From contig CALFBB010000052.1 of the NCBI GenBank assembly GCA_937944885.1, forward strand, positions 1 to 55,511: 55,511 nt of DNA. Direction: 5' to 3'. Below are positions 8,316 through 16,599 of the stretch, in pieces; the stretch's first letter is position 1; every line of letters begins with the position of its first letter. Source of the DNA: an uncultured cyanobacterium (GTDB lineage Bacteria > Cyanobacteriota > Cyanobacteriia > Thermostichales > Thermostichaceae). Both the position numbers and the translations under genes were made by a program. The notes under the pieces are model-generated. The model saw nothing but the letters and a program-made list of their open reading frames with translations. It did not search any database and was not told the DNA's origin.

Positions 8316-10823
8316 GTGAAGGAACAGGGGCCAGAAAGAGGAATCCCGCTGGAGCTGCGGATTGGGGGAGGGTTATTGGCTGTACTCCCCCTGTTGCTGC
8401 TGGTGATTTGGAATCTCACGGATCCCCTGCCTCCTGCCTGGGATGAAGCTCAGCACCTGTTGCAGGCGCAGGCTTTTGCCGACCATCTAGGCCGCTTCCG
8501 CCGGGATCCCCTTTGGTGGGCTCAGTTTTGGCATTTGAGCCAGCGCTACCCCCCTTTGACCTACTGGCTGGGGATCCCCTTGGCCCTGGGGCACCCCTTT
8601 AGTCGGGCGGATGGACAGCTGCTGAACCTGGTGATGGTGGGCCTTTTAGGGGTGCTCACTCAACGGCTGGCCAGACGGCTATACGGCTCAGGGGGGGTAG
8701 GGTGGTTGGCGGCAGGGCTGCTCTTGCTCTATCCCGGCATCTCTGCTCTGGCCCATGTTTACATGCTGGATCTAACGCTGGTGGTGGCGGTAACGCTGGC
8801 TTTTTGGACGATGCTCATCCACTGGCAGCAGCCCTCCTGGAGAGCGGCAGTAGGGGTGGGGGTAGGGGTGGCGGTGGTGCTGCTGACCAAGTGGACAGGG
8901 GTATTGTTTCTGTTATTTCCTTTGGGGGCGTTGCTGGGGCGGGTAGGGTTGAAAGGCTTACAGGCCAGAGGTTGGCACAGAGGGATCCCTTTGGCCCAGA
9001 TGGCTCTGGCCATGGGGGTGGCCGGTTTGCTCTGCTGGCCTTGGTACGGGGCCAATTGGCTGTTTGTACTGAGCAACGGTTGGGGCTACACCGGCACAGC
9101 CCACTACTACATCCGCTGTCAGGCGGGATCCCTCTGCTGGTGGACAACCTACCTGCGCTGGCTACCGCAACAGATGAGCCCGGTTCTCTGTGGCTTACCC
9201 CTGTTGGCAGGGGTTGGGTGGGGCTGGAATCGGTTCAGGATCCGGGAGAGGGTTTTCCAGGTTCAGGGATCCCCAGAGAGGGTTCTTCTTCTCACCTACC
9301 TGTCTGGCTATGGCCTCTACACAGGGGTGGCCATCAAAGATATCCGCTTTACCTTACCCCTGTTGCCCCTGTTGGCGGTGCTCTCAGCCGGCGGGATCCA
9401 CCGGGCCTGGGGTTGGTTAGGCACCCAGACTTCAGGTCAGCGTTTACGCCGCGCCTGGCTCGGTTTGGGGCTGGCATTGGCATCCCTGGCTTTGGGCAGC
9501 TTTGGGCAACCCTTGACTCCAGGGGTTGCTCCCTTGTGGACAGCCATCCAAATGCAATGGCAAGGGCAGCAGCCTGAACAGGAACTGACCGAGTGGATGG
9601 GATCCCTGGTCCAGCCGGGCTTAACCACCACCCTGGGGGTGATCCCCAACACCGAACTCCTCTCTGCCGAAACCCTCACCTACCTGGCTGCTTTGCACCA
9701 CTGGCCCCTCACCTTTCGAGCAGCCGGCCAGACTCCCTGGCCGGAGTTGGAGCTGGCGCTGCTAGATGGTTTTGTCGATGCCGCCGGTGAGATGGGGATT
9801 GTTGGCCCTCATGGGGCAGCAAAAGAGCAGATCCGGCACAGTCTGAGTGGCCCAGAGTGGCGCAGGGATCCAGCCGTCCACCTACCGGCGGTGGGTTACT
9901 TGCAAACTTACTTTCCCCAACAGCAGCCAGTTGCAGTGCAAGACTGGCCGGTTGAAGTTGCAGAAGTGAAATTGACTGAGATTACCCCCCTTTTAGATTT
10001 GGGGATCCCGGCCTGGAAGTTAACTTGGCGGGGTCCGGCAGCGGATCTAGCCGAAACTTTGGTTTGGGCCAGCTTAGAAGATGCGCAAGGTCGGATCTGG
10101 GCCGAACGGGCTTGGGTACTGGGGCAGAACCGTCTGCAAACCCGTCAGCCGGGTCATTGGAGCATAGAAGAGATCTTGGCCTTGCCCCCCACCAACCTTC
10201 CCGAACCCGAAGAGGACAGGATTTCCGCGATCCTCCACCTAGACTGGCAGCCTCCCCACGCAAGCCAACACTCCCTCCGCCTCCCCTGGGTAAAATCAGC
10301 TTCAACCCCTCCTTCTCGAGCATCCCGGCTTTGGGGCGATCCACTACTTCCTCTTAAACAGGCTGCGTGGTCAGCCTCCATGGGGGATTTGGAAAACCTG
10401 TCTTTTTACCTAAATGCATGGACAACCCTGCAATACCCAACTTTTCTGACCGATCCGGATCGCACTCTGACTCACAAGCTGTTGCAGGGGGAATGGGAAC
10501 GGGCTCACCGACGCGCAGATCTGGCTCGGCAAATTCAAAACCATTACCAGCAGGGATTGATGCTGGCAGTCCTCCTTCAGCCTGAGGCTGCTCAGACTCA
10601 CTTCCAACAAATTACAGAGTTGGATCCCGGCGATGCTTGGGGGCGCGCCTATCTGGCCTTTTTAAGGCTACTGTTTACCGGAGATTTTGCCGGTCTTTCA
10701 GGGTTAAAAGAGGAGCTCTCTTCCCTCATCAGACCCCTTTGTGACCGGATGGAGCTTGATCCAGAGCTTAATTCCAGATTGAGCTGGTTTTGTTCTACCG
10801 GATTATCCTTGTTATCACTCTGA
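8316..10823 (+). CDS. GT-C family membrane glycosyltransferase (GT39/ArnT-like)
   Basis: An 835-residue protein starting with GTG at 8316. The amino half has about ten membrane helices; PAWDEAQHL near residue 37, with its acidic pair in the first periplasmic loop, and RYPPLTYWLG near 85 are typical of polyprenol-phosphate-sugar transferases of the GT39/ArnT fold. The carboxy half (from about 400) is soluble and ends in a tetratricopeptide-like helical segment (QTHFQQITELDPGDAWGRAY). It probably moves a sugar from a lipid carrier to an envelope acceptor outside the membrane; donor and acceptor are unknown. The last 175 bases overlap the convergent LysR gene. Confidence 0.75.
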   Translation: MKEQGPERGIPLELRIGGGLLAVLPLLLLVIWNLTDPLPPAWDEAQHLLQAQAFADHLGRFRRDPLWWAQFWHLSQRYPPLTYWLGIPLALGHPFSRADGQLLNLVMVGLLGVLTQRLARRLYGSGGVGWLAAGLLLLYPGISALAHVYMLDLTLVVAVTLAFWTMLIHWQQPSWRAAVGVGVGVAVVLLTKWTGVLFLLFPLGALLGRVGLKGLQARGWHRGIPLAQMALAMGVAGLLCWPWYGANWLFVLSNGWGYTGTAHYYIRCQAGSLCWWTTYLRWLPQQMSPVLCGLPLLAGVGWGWNRFRIRERVFQVQGSPERVLLLTYLSGYGLYTGVAIKDIRFTLPLLPLLAVLSAGGIHRAWGWLGTQTSGQRLRRAWLGLGLALASLALGSFGQPLTPGVAPLWTAIQMQWQGQQPEQELTEWMGSLVQPGLTTTLGVIPNTELLSAETLTYLAALHHWPLTFRAAGQTPWPELELALLDGFVDAAGEMGIVGPHGAAKEQIRHSLSGPEWRRDPAVHLPAVGYLQTYFPQQQPVAVQDWPVEVAEVKLTEITPLLDLGIPAWKLTWRGPAADLAETLVWASLEDAQGRIWAERAWVLGQNRLQTRQPGHWSIEEILALPPTNLPEPEEDRISAILHLDWQPPHASQHSLRLPWVKSASTPPSRASRLWGDPLLPLKQAAWSASMGDLENLSFYLNAWTTLQYPTFLTDPDRTLTHKLLQGEWERAHRRADLARQIQNHYQQGLMLAVLLQPEAAQTHFQQITELDPGDAWGRAYLAFLRLLFTGDFAGLSGLKEELSSLIRPLCDRMELDPELNSRLSWFCSTGLSLLSL

Positions 10824-11725
10824 CTGAGCTTCATCTGAGATACCTCCGACAGAAGAAAATCAGCGAAGGCTTTGGCCACTACCGAAAGATGCTTAGAGCG
10901 CAAATACACCAAGTACCAGGCACCCCGAATGGGAAACTCCTCCACATCCAAAATGGCCAAATGGTGTTCCCAGCCCCCAAGCGCCAAGACATGCTGAGAC
11001 AAAATCGAGATACCCAAACCCCCAACAATAGCCTGACGAATAGCTTCACTACTGCCCAGTTCCATGCGGATATTCAAAGTTAAGTTGTGTCTCTCAAACA
11101 GCCGCTCTACCGCCATGCGGGTGCCGGATCCCGGCTCACGGGCTAAAAAAGGTTCCCGGGCAATGCGTTCTAGCGGGATCCCCTTCTGGCCCACCAAAGG
11201 ATGATGAATGGGAGCCATCACCACCAATGGATTTTCGAGAAAGGGGCAAGCAACAACATCCAGATCCTCCGGCGGTAACCCCATAACATAGAGATCATCC
11301 ATATTGTGGGCAATGCGCTCCAAAACCTGTTGACGATTAATGACCTTCAGTGCCACATCAATACCAGGATACTGCTGGCAAAAGGGTCCTAACAAACGGG
11401 GAATAAAGTACTTGGCGGTCGTGACGACCCCAATGCTAAGGCGCCCTTGTTTCAACCCCTTGAGATCGGCAAGGGTCATCTCAAATTGCTCGAGTTGCTC
11501 AAAGATCTTGCCACAAGTTTCATGTAAAGCTTGGCCAGCCTCAGTCAAGTAAAGCCGCTTGCCCACCTGCTCAAATAAAGGTAACCCCACTGCCTTACTC
11601 AGTTGCTTGATCTGCATCGAGATGGTGGGCTGGGTTAGATAAAGCTCCTCAGCAGCACGGGTGAAGCTGAGATGACGGGCAGCTACTTCAAAGATTTGCA
11701 GCTGATGCAAGGTGATGGCTTTCAT
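10649..11725 (-). CDS. LysR-type regulator of the RbcR/CmpR/NdhR group
   Basis: The 358-residue protein starts MKAITLHQLQIFEVAARH, with a winged helix-turn-helix (FTRAAEELYLTQPTISMQIK) and a periplasmic-binding-like effector domain including AKYFIPRLLGPFCQQYPGID and EPGSGTRMAVERLFE. The wording closely follows cyanobacterial RbcR, an activator of carbon-fixation genes that senses photorespiratory or Calvin-cycle metabolites. Residues beyond about 300 form an Asn/Gln/Ser-rich tail absent from most relatives; this tail is encoded in the stretch overlapping the glycosyltransferase gene. Two dyads of LysR type lie in its upstream region, which it shares with a divergent small gene, suggesting autoregulation. 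Confidence 0.85.
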   Translation of the reverse strand: MKAITLHQLQIFEVAARHLSFTRAAEELYLTQPTISMQIKQLSKAVGLPLFEQVGKRLYLTEAGQALHETCGKIFEQLEQFEMTLADLKGLKQGRLSIGVVTTAKYFIPRLLGPFCQQYPGIDVALKVINRQQVLERIAHNMDDLYVMGLPPEDLDVVACPFLENPLVVMAPIHHPLVGQKGIPLERIAREPFLAREPGSGTRMAVERLFERHNLTLNIRMELGSSEAIRQAIVGGLGISILSQHVLALGGWEHHLAILDVEEFPIRGAWYLVYLRSKHLSVVAKAFADFLLSEVSQMKLSQSDNKDNPVEQNQLNLELSSGSSSIRSQRGLMREESSSFNPERPAKSPVNSSLKKAR

Positions 11726-11763
11726 GGAGAATCAAGAGATGCCGAGTATTTCCCCTCTAATCA

Positions 11764-11783
11764 TAGACTAAAGTTTATGTCTA
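11764..11783. promoter_or_regulatory. Dyad TAGAC-N10-GTCTA (LysR-type operator candidate)
   Basis: TAGAC at 11764-11768 and GTCTA at 11779-11783 are perfect inverted arms around an AT-rich centre. It lies about 40 bases upstream of the LysR start in the shared divergent region. The form agrees with the T-N11-A pattern of LysR sites. Confidence 0.5.
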
Positions 11784-11834
11784 GTTGAGATCCTTGTCAA
11801 AATCTGGGGTCGAGATGAGGCAAAACTATATTTC

Positions 11835-11852
11835 TATCTAGTTATTTAGATA
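11835..11852. promoter_or_regulatory. Dyad TATCTA-N6-TAGATA
   Basis: A perfect six-base inverted repeat with a six-base spacer, 72 bases upstream of the small gene at 11924 and in the AT-rich part of the divergent region. An AT-rich -10-like stretch (TATATAAG) follows directly. It may be a second operator for the RbcR-like protein. Confidence 0.5.
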
Positions 11853-11923
11853 AAAAATATATAAGCTGTAATCAGAATTAAACCGATAGGGTTCTACTGC
11901 CTTTCGGTTTTGGCAGGTGTTTT

Positions 11924-12043
11924 ATGGAGTCTGCTTTTCCTCCTTTTGAGGCGCTGACTTTGCGGCTACTGTGGCTGAATTTTTCCACAGGATCCACTCT
12001 CGCAGCGCTAGCAGGGTCGGCTTTGTATCTGCTGCTTCAGTAG
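11924..12043 (+). CDS. Candidate 39-residue single-helix membrane protein
   Basis: An open frame from ATG 11924 to TAG 12043 gives a 39-residue product beginning MESAFPPFEAL, with a hydrophobic carboxy half including TLAALAGSALYLLLQ. Support for a real gene: it lies behind a promoter-like AT-rich region with two dyads, has AGGTG upstream, and is followed after 21 bases by a clear terminator hairpin. Size and topology resemble the tiny subunits of cyanobacterial thylakoid complexes (NDH-1, photosystems, b6f), but I could not identify which. Its position divergent from an RbcR/NdhR-type regulator makes a carbon-acquisition or NDH-1 role an attractive guess only. Confidence 0.5.
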   Translation: MESAFPPFEALTLRLLWLNFSTGSTLAALAGSALYLLLQ

Positions 12044-12064
12044 CGGATCCCTCTAAAATGAGTT

Positions 12065-12093
12065 AAGGATCTCGACTGAAGGCCGAGATCCTT
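12065..12093. terminator. Terminator hairpin between convergent genes
   Basis: AAGGATCTCG (12065-12074) and CGAGATCCTT (12084-12093) form a perfect ten-base-pair stem with a nine-base loop, followed by CTTCT. It can serve the small plus-strand gene and, from the other side, the minus-strand gene ending at 12137. Confidence 0.75.
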
Positions 12094-12136
12094 CTTCTGC
12101 GATTTGGATTTGGACTCAGAACCCTCCCCTCCGGCT

Positions 12137-12739
12137 TTACAAGCGAATGGGGCTATCCAAAGTTAGATTGATCACCTGATTAGGGCGTAACACCACCACT
12201 TGGGGTGCTGTGATATTACCGACTGCTACGCCGGCCCCGGCTCCACCAATAACCCCAAGGGCGGAAACCCCGCCGGTAAGTAGGCCTAGCACGGTACCCC
12301 CCACAGCGCCAATAGCGGCATCTTGGGCAATCGCTTCGGCAGAATATTGCCGGGGATCCTTCTCATCGTGGATCAAGTCTGAAGACATCTGCACCGAGTA
12401 AAGGCGCCCGTTAACCACCAAGGATGTGCCAAAGAATCGCGCGCCCCCTTGAGCCGGCCGCAAGCTACCCCGCACCTCACTACCTGCCGGGATCACCAAC
12501 TGGCCACTGCCGTCGTAAATATCCTGAGCTACCCGCAGAGTGACAGGATGGGTGCTATCGGGGCTAAAGTATTGAGGCTCTTCTCCCTCCAGACTCTGAA
12601 CCGGGATGATCGTGCCAGGTTGTAGCTGCTGAACCCCCAAATCAAACAATTGCTGGGCTGAAGCCGGGGGCAAGGTCAACAGACCCAAACTAGGGGTAGC
12701 CAAGCCAATCAGGGCTGCCGAAAGAACGCGAATGTTCAT
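12137..12739 (-). CDS. Exported hypothetical protein with glycine-zipper-like segment
   Basis: The 200-residue protein starts MNIRVLSAAL and has a signal peptide ending near PPASAQQ. The mature part (VIPAGSEVRGSLRPAQGG, then a Val/Leu-rich strand region) resembles conserved cyanobacterial periplasmic beta proteins, and a Gly/Ala-rich stretch (GAVGGTVLGLLTGGVSALGV) looks like a glycine zipper able to insert in or associate with membrane. Function unknown. ATG 12739 was preferred over an upstream TTG because GAAAAGAG is well placed before it. The gene heads a row of three small minus-strand genes of envelope or stress type. Confidence 0.7.
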   Translation of the reverse strand: MNIRVLSAALIGLATPSLGLLTLPPASAQQLFDLGVQQLQPGTIIPVQSLEGEEPQYFSPDSTHPVTLRVAQDIYDGSGQLVIPAGSEVRGSLRPAQGGARFFGTSLVVNGRLYSVQMSSDLIHDEKDPRQYSAEAIAQDAAIGAVGGTVLGLLTGGVSALGVIGGAGAGVAVGNITAPQVVVLRPNQVINLTLDSPIRL

Positions 12740-12794
12740 CAACTCTTTTCCAAAAACTCTCAAAATAAAACGAATCCTGTGAACCGATTGGGAA

Positions 12795-13040
12795 TTAGGC
12801 CCGGCGAATAAAGCTGATTAAAGCCAGTAGAACCAACGCTCCAATCGTGGCCATCAACAAGCTGCCCAGTAGGCCTGCAGCAGTAAGGCCCAGCAGGTCG
12901 AAGAGATACCCACCGACAAAAGCTCCGCAGATACCAACCACAATGTTGCCTATCAGACCAAACCCATAGCCGCGCCGAATGTAGCCGGCCAACCAGCCTG
13001 CAAGGGCACCGATTAGCAGAAACCACAGTGTGCCATTCAT
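12795..13040 (-). CDS. GlsB/YeaQ/YmgE-family small membrane protein
   Basis: An 81-residue, three-helix protein with the family's glycine-rich turns: GALAGWLAGYIRRGYGFGL, GNIVVGICGAFVGGYL and a final helix ending in ISFIRR. These transglycosylase-associated proteins occur widely in bacteria, often induced by stress; the biochemical function is not known. AAGGAGT lies nine bases ahead of the ATG. Neighbouring genes on the same strand also encode small envelope or coiled-coil proteins. Confidence 0.88.
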   Translation of the reverse strand: MNGTLWFLLIGALAGWLAGYIRRGYGFGLIGNIVVGICGAFVGGYLFDLLGLTAAGLLGSLLMATIGALVLLALISFIRRA

Positions 13041-13139
13041 GTGATCGACTCCTTATTGTGTGGAAAGTGAATTGGCTAGAAGTGAACTTTCTTTCTAAAA
13101 ACGAAACCTGCGACGGACTTATGAGAACAGCCAGTTGTC

Positions 13140-13418
13140 TCACTGAAACTTAGCAAAGGCACTGTCGAGAGCACTTTGCAATTCACCCCAAGCCGACTCA
13201 AGCCCAGAGCGCAGCTCTTCCCAAGCTTCACCACTGCTGTTTTGTAGAGACTGTAGCCGTTCTTCAAATGCAGCACGCTTTAACTTGAGAACCTCAAGAC
13301 GCTTGCTTTTTGCTTCATCTTCAGCCTGCTTCGCAGAGGCTTCCAGCTTCTCAATTTGGGCAATTATTTCATCCAGCCGAGATCGCATTTGGCTTTGATA
13401 CGCCAGTTGCTCCTGCAT
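13140..13418 (-). CDS. Small coiled-coil protein
   Basis: The 92-residue protein is almost wholly charged helix: MRSRLDEIIAQIEKLEASAK, then a Lys/Glu-rich stretch and a Trp-containing amphipathic tail (AWEELRSGLESAWGELQSAL). Heptad-like spacing of Leu and Ile predicts a coiled coil. Similar short proteins are found in many bacteria near stress genes, but no function is known to me. GGAGG lies eight bases before the ATG. It may be cotranscribed with the GlsB-like gene 100 bases downstream. Confidence 0.7.
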   Translation of the reverse strand: MQEQLAYQSQMRSRLDEIIAQIEKLEASAKQAEDEAKSKRLEVLKLKRAAFEERLQSLQNSSGEAWEELRSGLESAWGELQSALDSAFAKFQ

Positions 13419-13441
13419 ACTGTATCCTCCAGTTCACAAAT

Positions 13442-13735
13442 GTGACTTTTGCCGGTGGCAATCGGTCACTTGTCATCTGTAAGTAGGTTAAAAAAAGAAC
13501 GTGAAAATCTTGTGAATGATAGGGATCCCGATTGGATAAGGTTTTGTAGCAACAAAAAAATAGGCTGGCGGTGTGAGGTCGACCAGCCCGACTTGGTTCC
13601 CTGTGAGTGAGCTGATACCGTCGTTACCAACGTCTTCAACCCAATTCCCAGTTTGGGCCCCTCTCCATCTACCCAAAGTGACCTGGATCACTTGAACTGG
13701 AGAGCCTGACCCTAGGGATCCCTCTGTAATCGGCG
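13442..13735. other. Gap between coiled-coil gene and sbcD
   Basis: About 294 bases without a gene that I can support. A minus-strand frame covers most of it and extends into the sbcD end; part of its translation (near 13540-13720) reads like protein, so a relic of an unidentified gene is possible. No ribosome site or family match was seen. Confidence 0.3.
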
Positions 13736-15043
13736 CTATAGCAACCGCAATTGCTGCCCTTCCGGTTGATCCGGTTGAGCAGGATCTGCCGATTCCCATT
13801 CTTCGGGATCTCCCTCCCAGAAGGGTTCCGCCGATTCCTCTAGCAACTGACGGGCGGCAGCCAGCAAATCGCTGTGCAAGGGGGCCAAATCACTGCGGCT
13901 GGCCAGATAGTGTTCTAAGGTGGTCAAGGGTTCCCAACAGTGAGGATCCAACCCCGGCAGGCGGGTGCGGTTGGGACCGATGACCTCAGGAGCAATGGTG
14001 TAACTGAAAGCGGGAGTCAGGGCAGCATGCAAGGCTCTTTCCTCAATACAGTGCATCTGGTCGGGGCGGAGCCGATAGATCAGCCGCACAATCGCACCTG
14101 CTACCGGTGCTTTGGCAATAGCAGCCAGGAGTTTACTTTGAATCTCCGGCGTGGGATCCCTGCTGAAATCCAAACGAATCGTATGAAAGGGGCGGGTCGG
14201 TAGAGGCAAGAATTGATAGTGGGCTCCTGAGGGGGTAACCTCCACCAGAACACAGCCTTTTTCCTCTTGTTCCTCCCCAAAATCCACCCGGTCAATACTG
14301 CCCGGATAGATCATCAAGGGATCCCGGCACAACACCTGGTGACGGTGCACATGCCCTAGGGCCACATATTGGTAGGCCGGACGGGCCAACAGCGATAGGG
14401 GCACCGTCAACCCTTTACCCACAGAAAGATGCCGCTCAGCCCCATAACGGGCGGTTTCCACCATCACATGGGCCAACAAAATCGCCGGGATCCCGGGCTG
14501 CAGGGTGCGAATTTCTCCTTCTAGGGCTAGGTGCAGCCGTTGCAGCAGCTGATGAGAGAAGAGTTCCCCGTTCAAACCCAGGGCTTCCTGTTGGGTGAGC
14601 AAGGTGGAGCGGTTTACCCAAGGCAAAGTAGTAACCTGTACAGGGCCGCTGCGCGTCTCGATCCAATGGGTTTGTAGCCGATCGCCCACCACAAACCCGG
14701 CTACCCCCAAGGCGCGATAAATGGCCAGACTGGTGCCCTCTTGTCCTTGCCCGTACTGATCATGGTTGCCCACCAGAAGCACCGTTGGGATCCCAGCATC
14801 GGCCAAGCGACGAAATTGCCGAGCAAACAGCTCTTGATGGAGAGGGGGTGGAGTGGCGTCGGGAAAGGCATCTCCGCCAAACAACACCAGATCCACCCCA
14901 TGGTCAAGGGCATAACCAATGCAGTGCTCCAGGGAGGCAACAAAATCTTCCAGACGGGTGTTCAGTCCGGTGGCAGGGTTAATGTACCCGTAGGCAAGGC
15001 CACTGCCCAGATGCACGTCAGAAAGATGCAGCAGTTTAACCAT
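13736..15043 (-). CDS. sbcD: DNA repair exonuclease SbcD/Mre11 family
   Basis: The 435-residue protein carries all metallophosphoesterase motifs of the Mre11/SbcD nuclease: DVHLG at residues 9-13, GGDAFPD near 56, GNHDQYG near 92, LLAHVMVE near 190 and GHVHRHQ near 228. These bind two metal ions (normally Mn) that cut DNA ends. The family works with the SbcC/Rad50 ATPase on double-strand breaks and hairpins; no sbcC is adjacent here. The carboxy part (from about 330) is the capping region and ends in an acidic Pro/Gln-rich tail. Start ATG 15043 gives the canonical MVKLLHLSD opening. Confidence 0.88.
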   Translation of the reverse strand: MVKLLHLSDVHLGSGLAYGYINPATGLNTRLEDFVASLEHCIGYALDHGVDLVLFGGDAFPDATPPPLHQELFARQFRRLADAGIPTVLLVGNHDQYGQGQEGTSLAIYRALGVAGFVVGDRLQTHWIETRSGPVQVTTLPWVNRSTLLTQQEALGLNGELFSHQLLQRLHLALEGEIRTLQPGIPAILLAHVMVETARYGAERHLSVGKGLTVPLSLLARPAYQYVALGHVHRHQVLCRDPLMIYPGSIDRVDFGEEQEEKGCVLVEVTPSGAHYQFLPLPTRPFHTIRLDFSRDPTPEIQSKLLAAIAKAPVAGAIVRLIYRLRPDQMHCIEERALHAALTPAFSYTIAPEVIGPNRTRLPGLDPHCWEPLTTLEHYLASRSDLAPLHSDLLAAARQLLEESAEPFWEGDPEEWESADPAQPDQPEGQQLRLL

Positions 15044-15313
15044 CTAGAACACTTTGAATTCCAATGATGTGGAAAAGGTATCTGGGGCCGAAGTTACCCT
15101 CATCGTAATCGTAGGGGGCAGGAGCAGTATTGGGTCGTTGCCTAGGTGTTGAATAAGTATGGCCATAGGACGGTAGGAGCCGAACTCAAGCAGAGGATAT
15201 AGTGGGTCAGGTGACGCCGCTGGGTCGCAGGGGGATTTTCAACCATCCTCAAGAGCAGTCTATTGGGTCATCATCGGGTCATCACCAGAGTGTCTGTTGT
15301 GGAGAGGAGATGA

Positions 15314-16384
15314 ATGGTGAAGCAAAAGCGTGCTCCTTGGCTCGGGAATCCGGCCTCTGCCGCCATCAAAAAGGTTATTCCCCTGGGGTTGGGCCTCTTG
15401 GCCCTAGGGTTACTCAGTGGTTGTGGCGAGGGGACAACACCTTTGGCTCCTCTGGAGAACGTCTTTTTGCAGGCAGGGGATTTCGAGATTACCGGCGGAT
15501 CCACAGCAGCAGGGGCAGTTGGCGCCTACCTGCAATTCAACATGCGCCGGCGCCGGGATAGCCAAATCCTGAACCGCCCCTTCAATGTCTATGTGGATAA
15601 CTTGGGACTGGCTGCAGAACAACAACCCCTAGTGGATAACCAGAATCGCCCGATTCTCTTGCAGCGATCCGTAGCTTTTTTGGGGAATGGTCTTGATCTC
15701 AACGGGGATGGCCAGCCGGATCTGCCCCCCAAAGAGCCCCCCAGTCTCGAGAGTGGCCCCCTCCTGCCCTACGCTCCTCCCGGTCAATGGCAATCCCGCG
15801 CTGCTCTGGCCTACGTGCCCGGCCAAACCAGTATCCCCGGTCGCAGCCCCAGCGATCGCTTTGGCCTTTATTTTTCCTCCCTCCTGCCCTACACCGGTAG
15901 CCTGCGCTTTCAAGCCCGGGATGAGCTGGGCAATGCCTTTGGTTCCACCTTTGTAGTCACTTATCCACCGGCAGCCAGCCGAGCCAGTGTTACCGTTACT
16001 TTGGCCAACCTAAGCGCCAGTCCCCAAGAACCTGTCTTGATTGCCATCTGTAACCAACTGGGGGCAGCGGCGGTGGTCGGTCTGAGAAGTGGCACCTTTA
16101 CCGAGCTGGTGGATCTTTTGCCTGCTCCTGAGCTACAGGTGGATCCCAGCTTGAGCGAGCCGATTCGCTACGTAGCAGAAGCTTATCAATTCAATCGGGA
16201 TCGCACCGTCATTCGTGTCTCCCGCAACCCGGCGGATCCCAGCCGTTTGAGTGTCCCCCTCCTGGGATCCCCAGGGGCGACAGGACGGGCGGATTTAACA
16301 ATGGTGGAAGCTACAGGCAATCCACTCACCTGCTTCAATGACCTCCTCTCGGATTTGCGCGACACCTTTGCCAACTTCTTTTGA
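15314..16384 (+). CDS. Hypothetical lipoprotein
   Basis: A 356-residue protein with a lipoprotein signal: a basic start, a hydrophobic core and the lipobox LLSGC at about residues 33-37. The mature protein is rich in Pro, Gly and short strands and contains a calcium-binding-like GLDLNGDGQPDLP near 132. I do not recognise the family; the beta-rich composition suggests an anchored periplasmic or outer-membrane protein. GGAGAGGAG precedes the ATG at good distance. The leader contains repeated GGGTCATCA words at about 15267-15285. Confidence 0.7.
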   Translation: MVKQKRAPWLGNPASAAIKKVIPLGLGLLALGLLSGCGEGTTPLAPLENVFLQAGDFEITGGSTAAGAVGAYLQFNMRRRRDSQILNRPFNVYVDNLGLAAEQQPLVDNQNRPILLQRSVAFLGNGLDLNGDGQPDLPPKEPPSLESGPLLPYAPPGQWQSRAALAYVPGQTSIPGRSPSDRFGLYFSSLLPYTGSLRFQARDELGNAFGSTFVVTYPPAASRASVTVTLANLSASPQEPVLIAICNQLGAAAVVGLRSGTFTELVDLLPAPELQVDPSLSEPIRYVAEAYQFNRDRTVIRVSRNPADPSRLSVPLLGSPGATGRADLTMVEATGNPLTCFNDLLSDLRDTFANFF

Positions 16385-16555
16385 GTGAAACTAAGAGGAA
16401 AAATCTGGAAAAAATCTGTTCATAACGAGCCGTTTCTTGTCCTTCTTGGGGTGTTTGCCCATCCCGAAACATTTTGTTACATCACTGGTCAAGTCTAACT
16501 CTGACATAGGGTTGTCCTCTTTTCCTATTGGATTGGATTGAGATATGCTGGTTTT

Positions 16556-16573
16556 CCACATGCAAACATGTGG
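16556..16573. promoter_or_regulatory. Perfect palindrome in the glsF leader
   Basis: CCACATG-CAAA-CATGTGG: seven perfectly paired bases around a four-base centre, ending 26 bases before the glsF start. It may be an operator or a hairpin in the 5' leader. It does not match the NtcA pattern GTA-N8-TAC. Confidence 0.5.
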
Positions 16574-16599
16574 GTTGATTCCAGACTGCTTCTATCCCT

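Noticed and set aside
13488-13799. 103-codon minus-strand frame between the coiled-coil gene and sbcD
   Set aside because: Starts inside sbcD and has no ribosome site or recognised motif; noted only as a possible relic in the gap entry.
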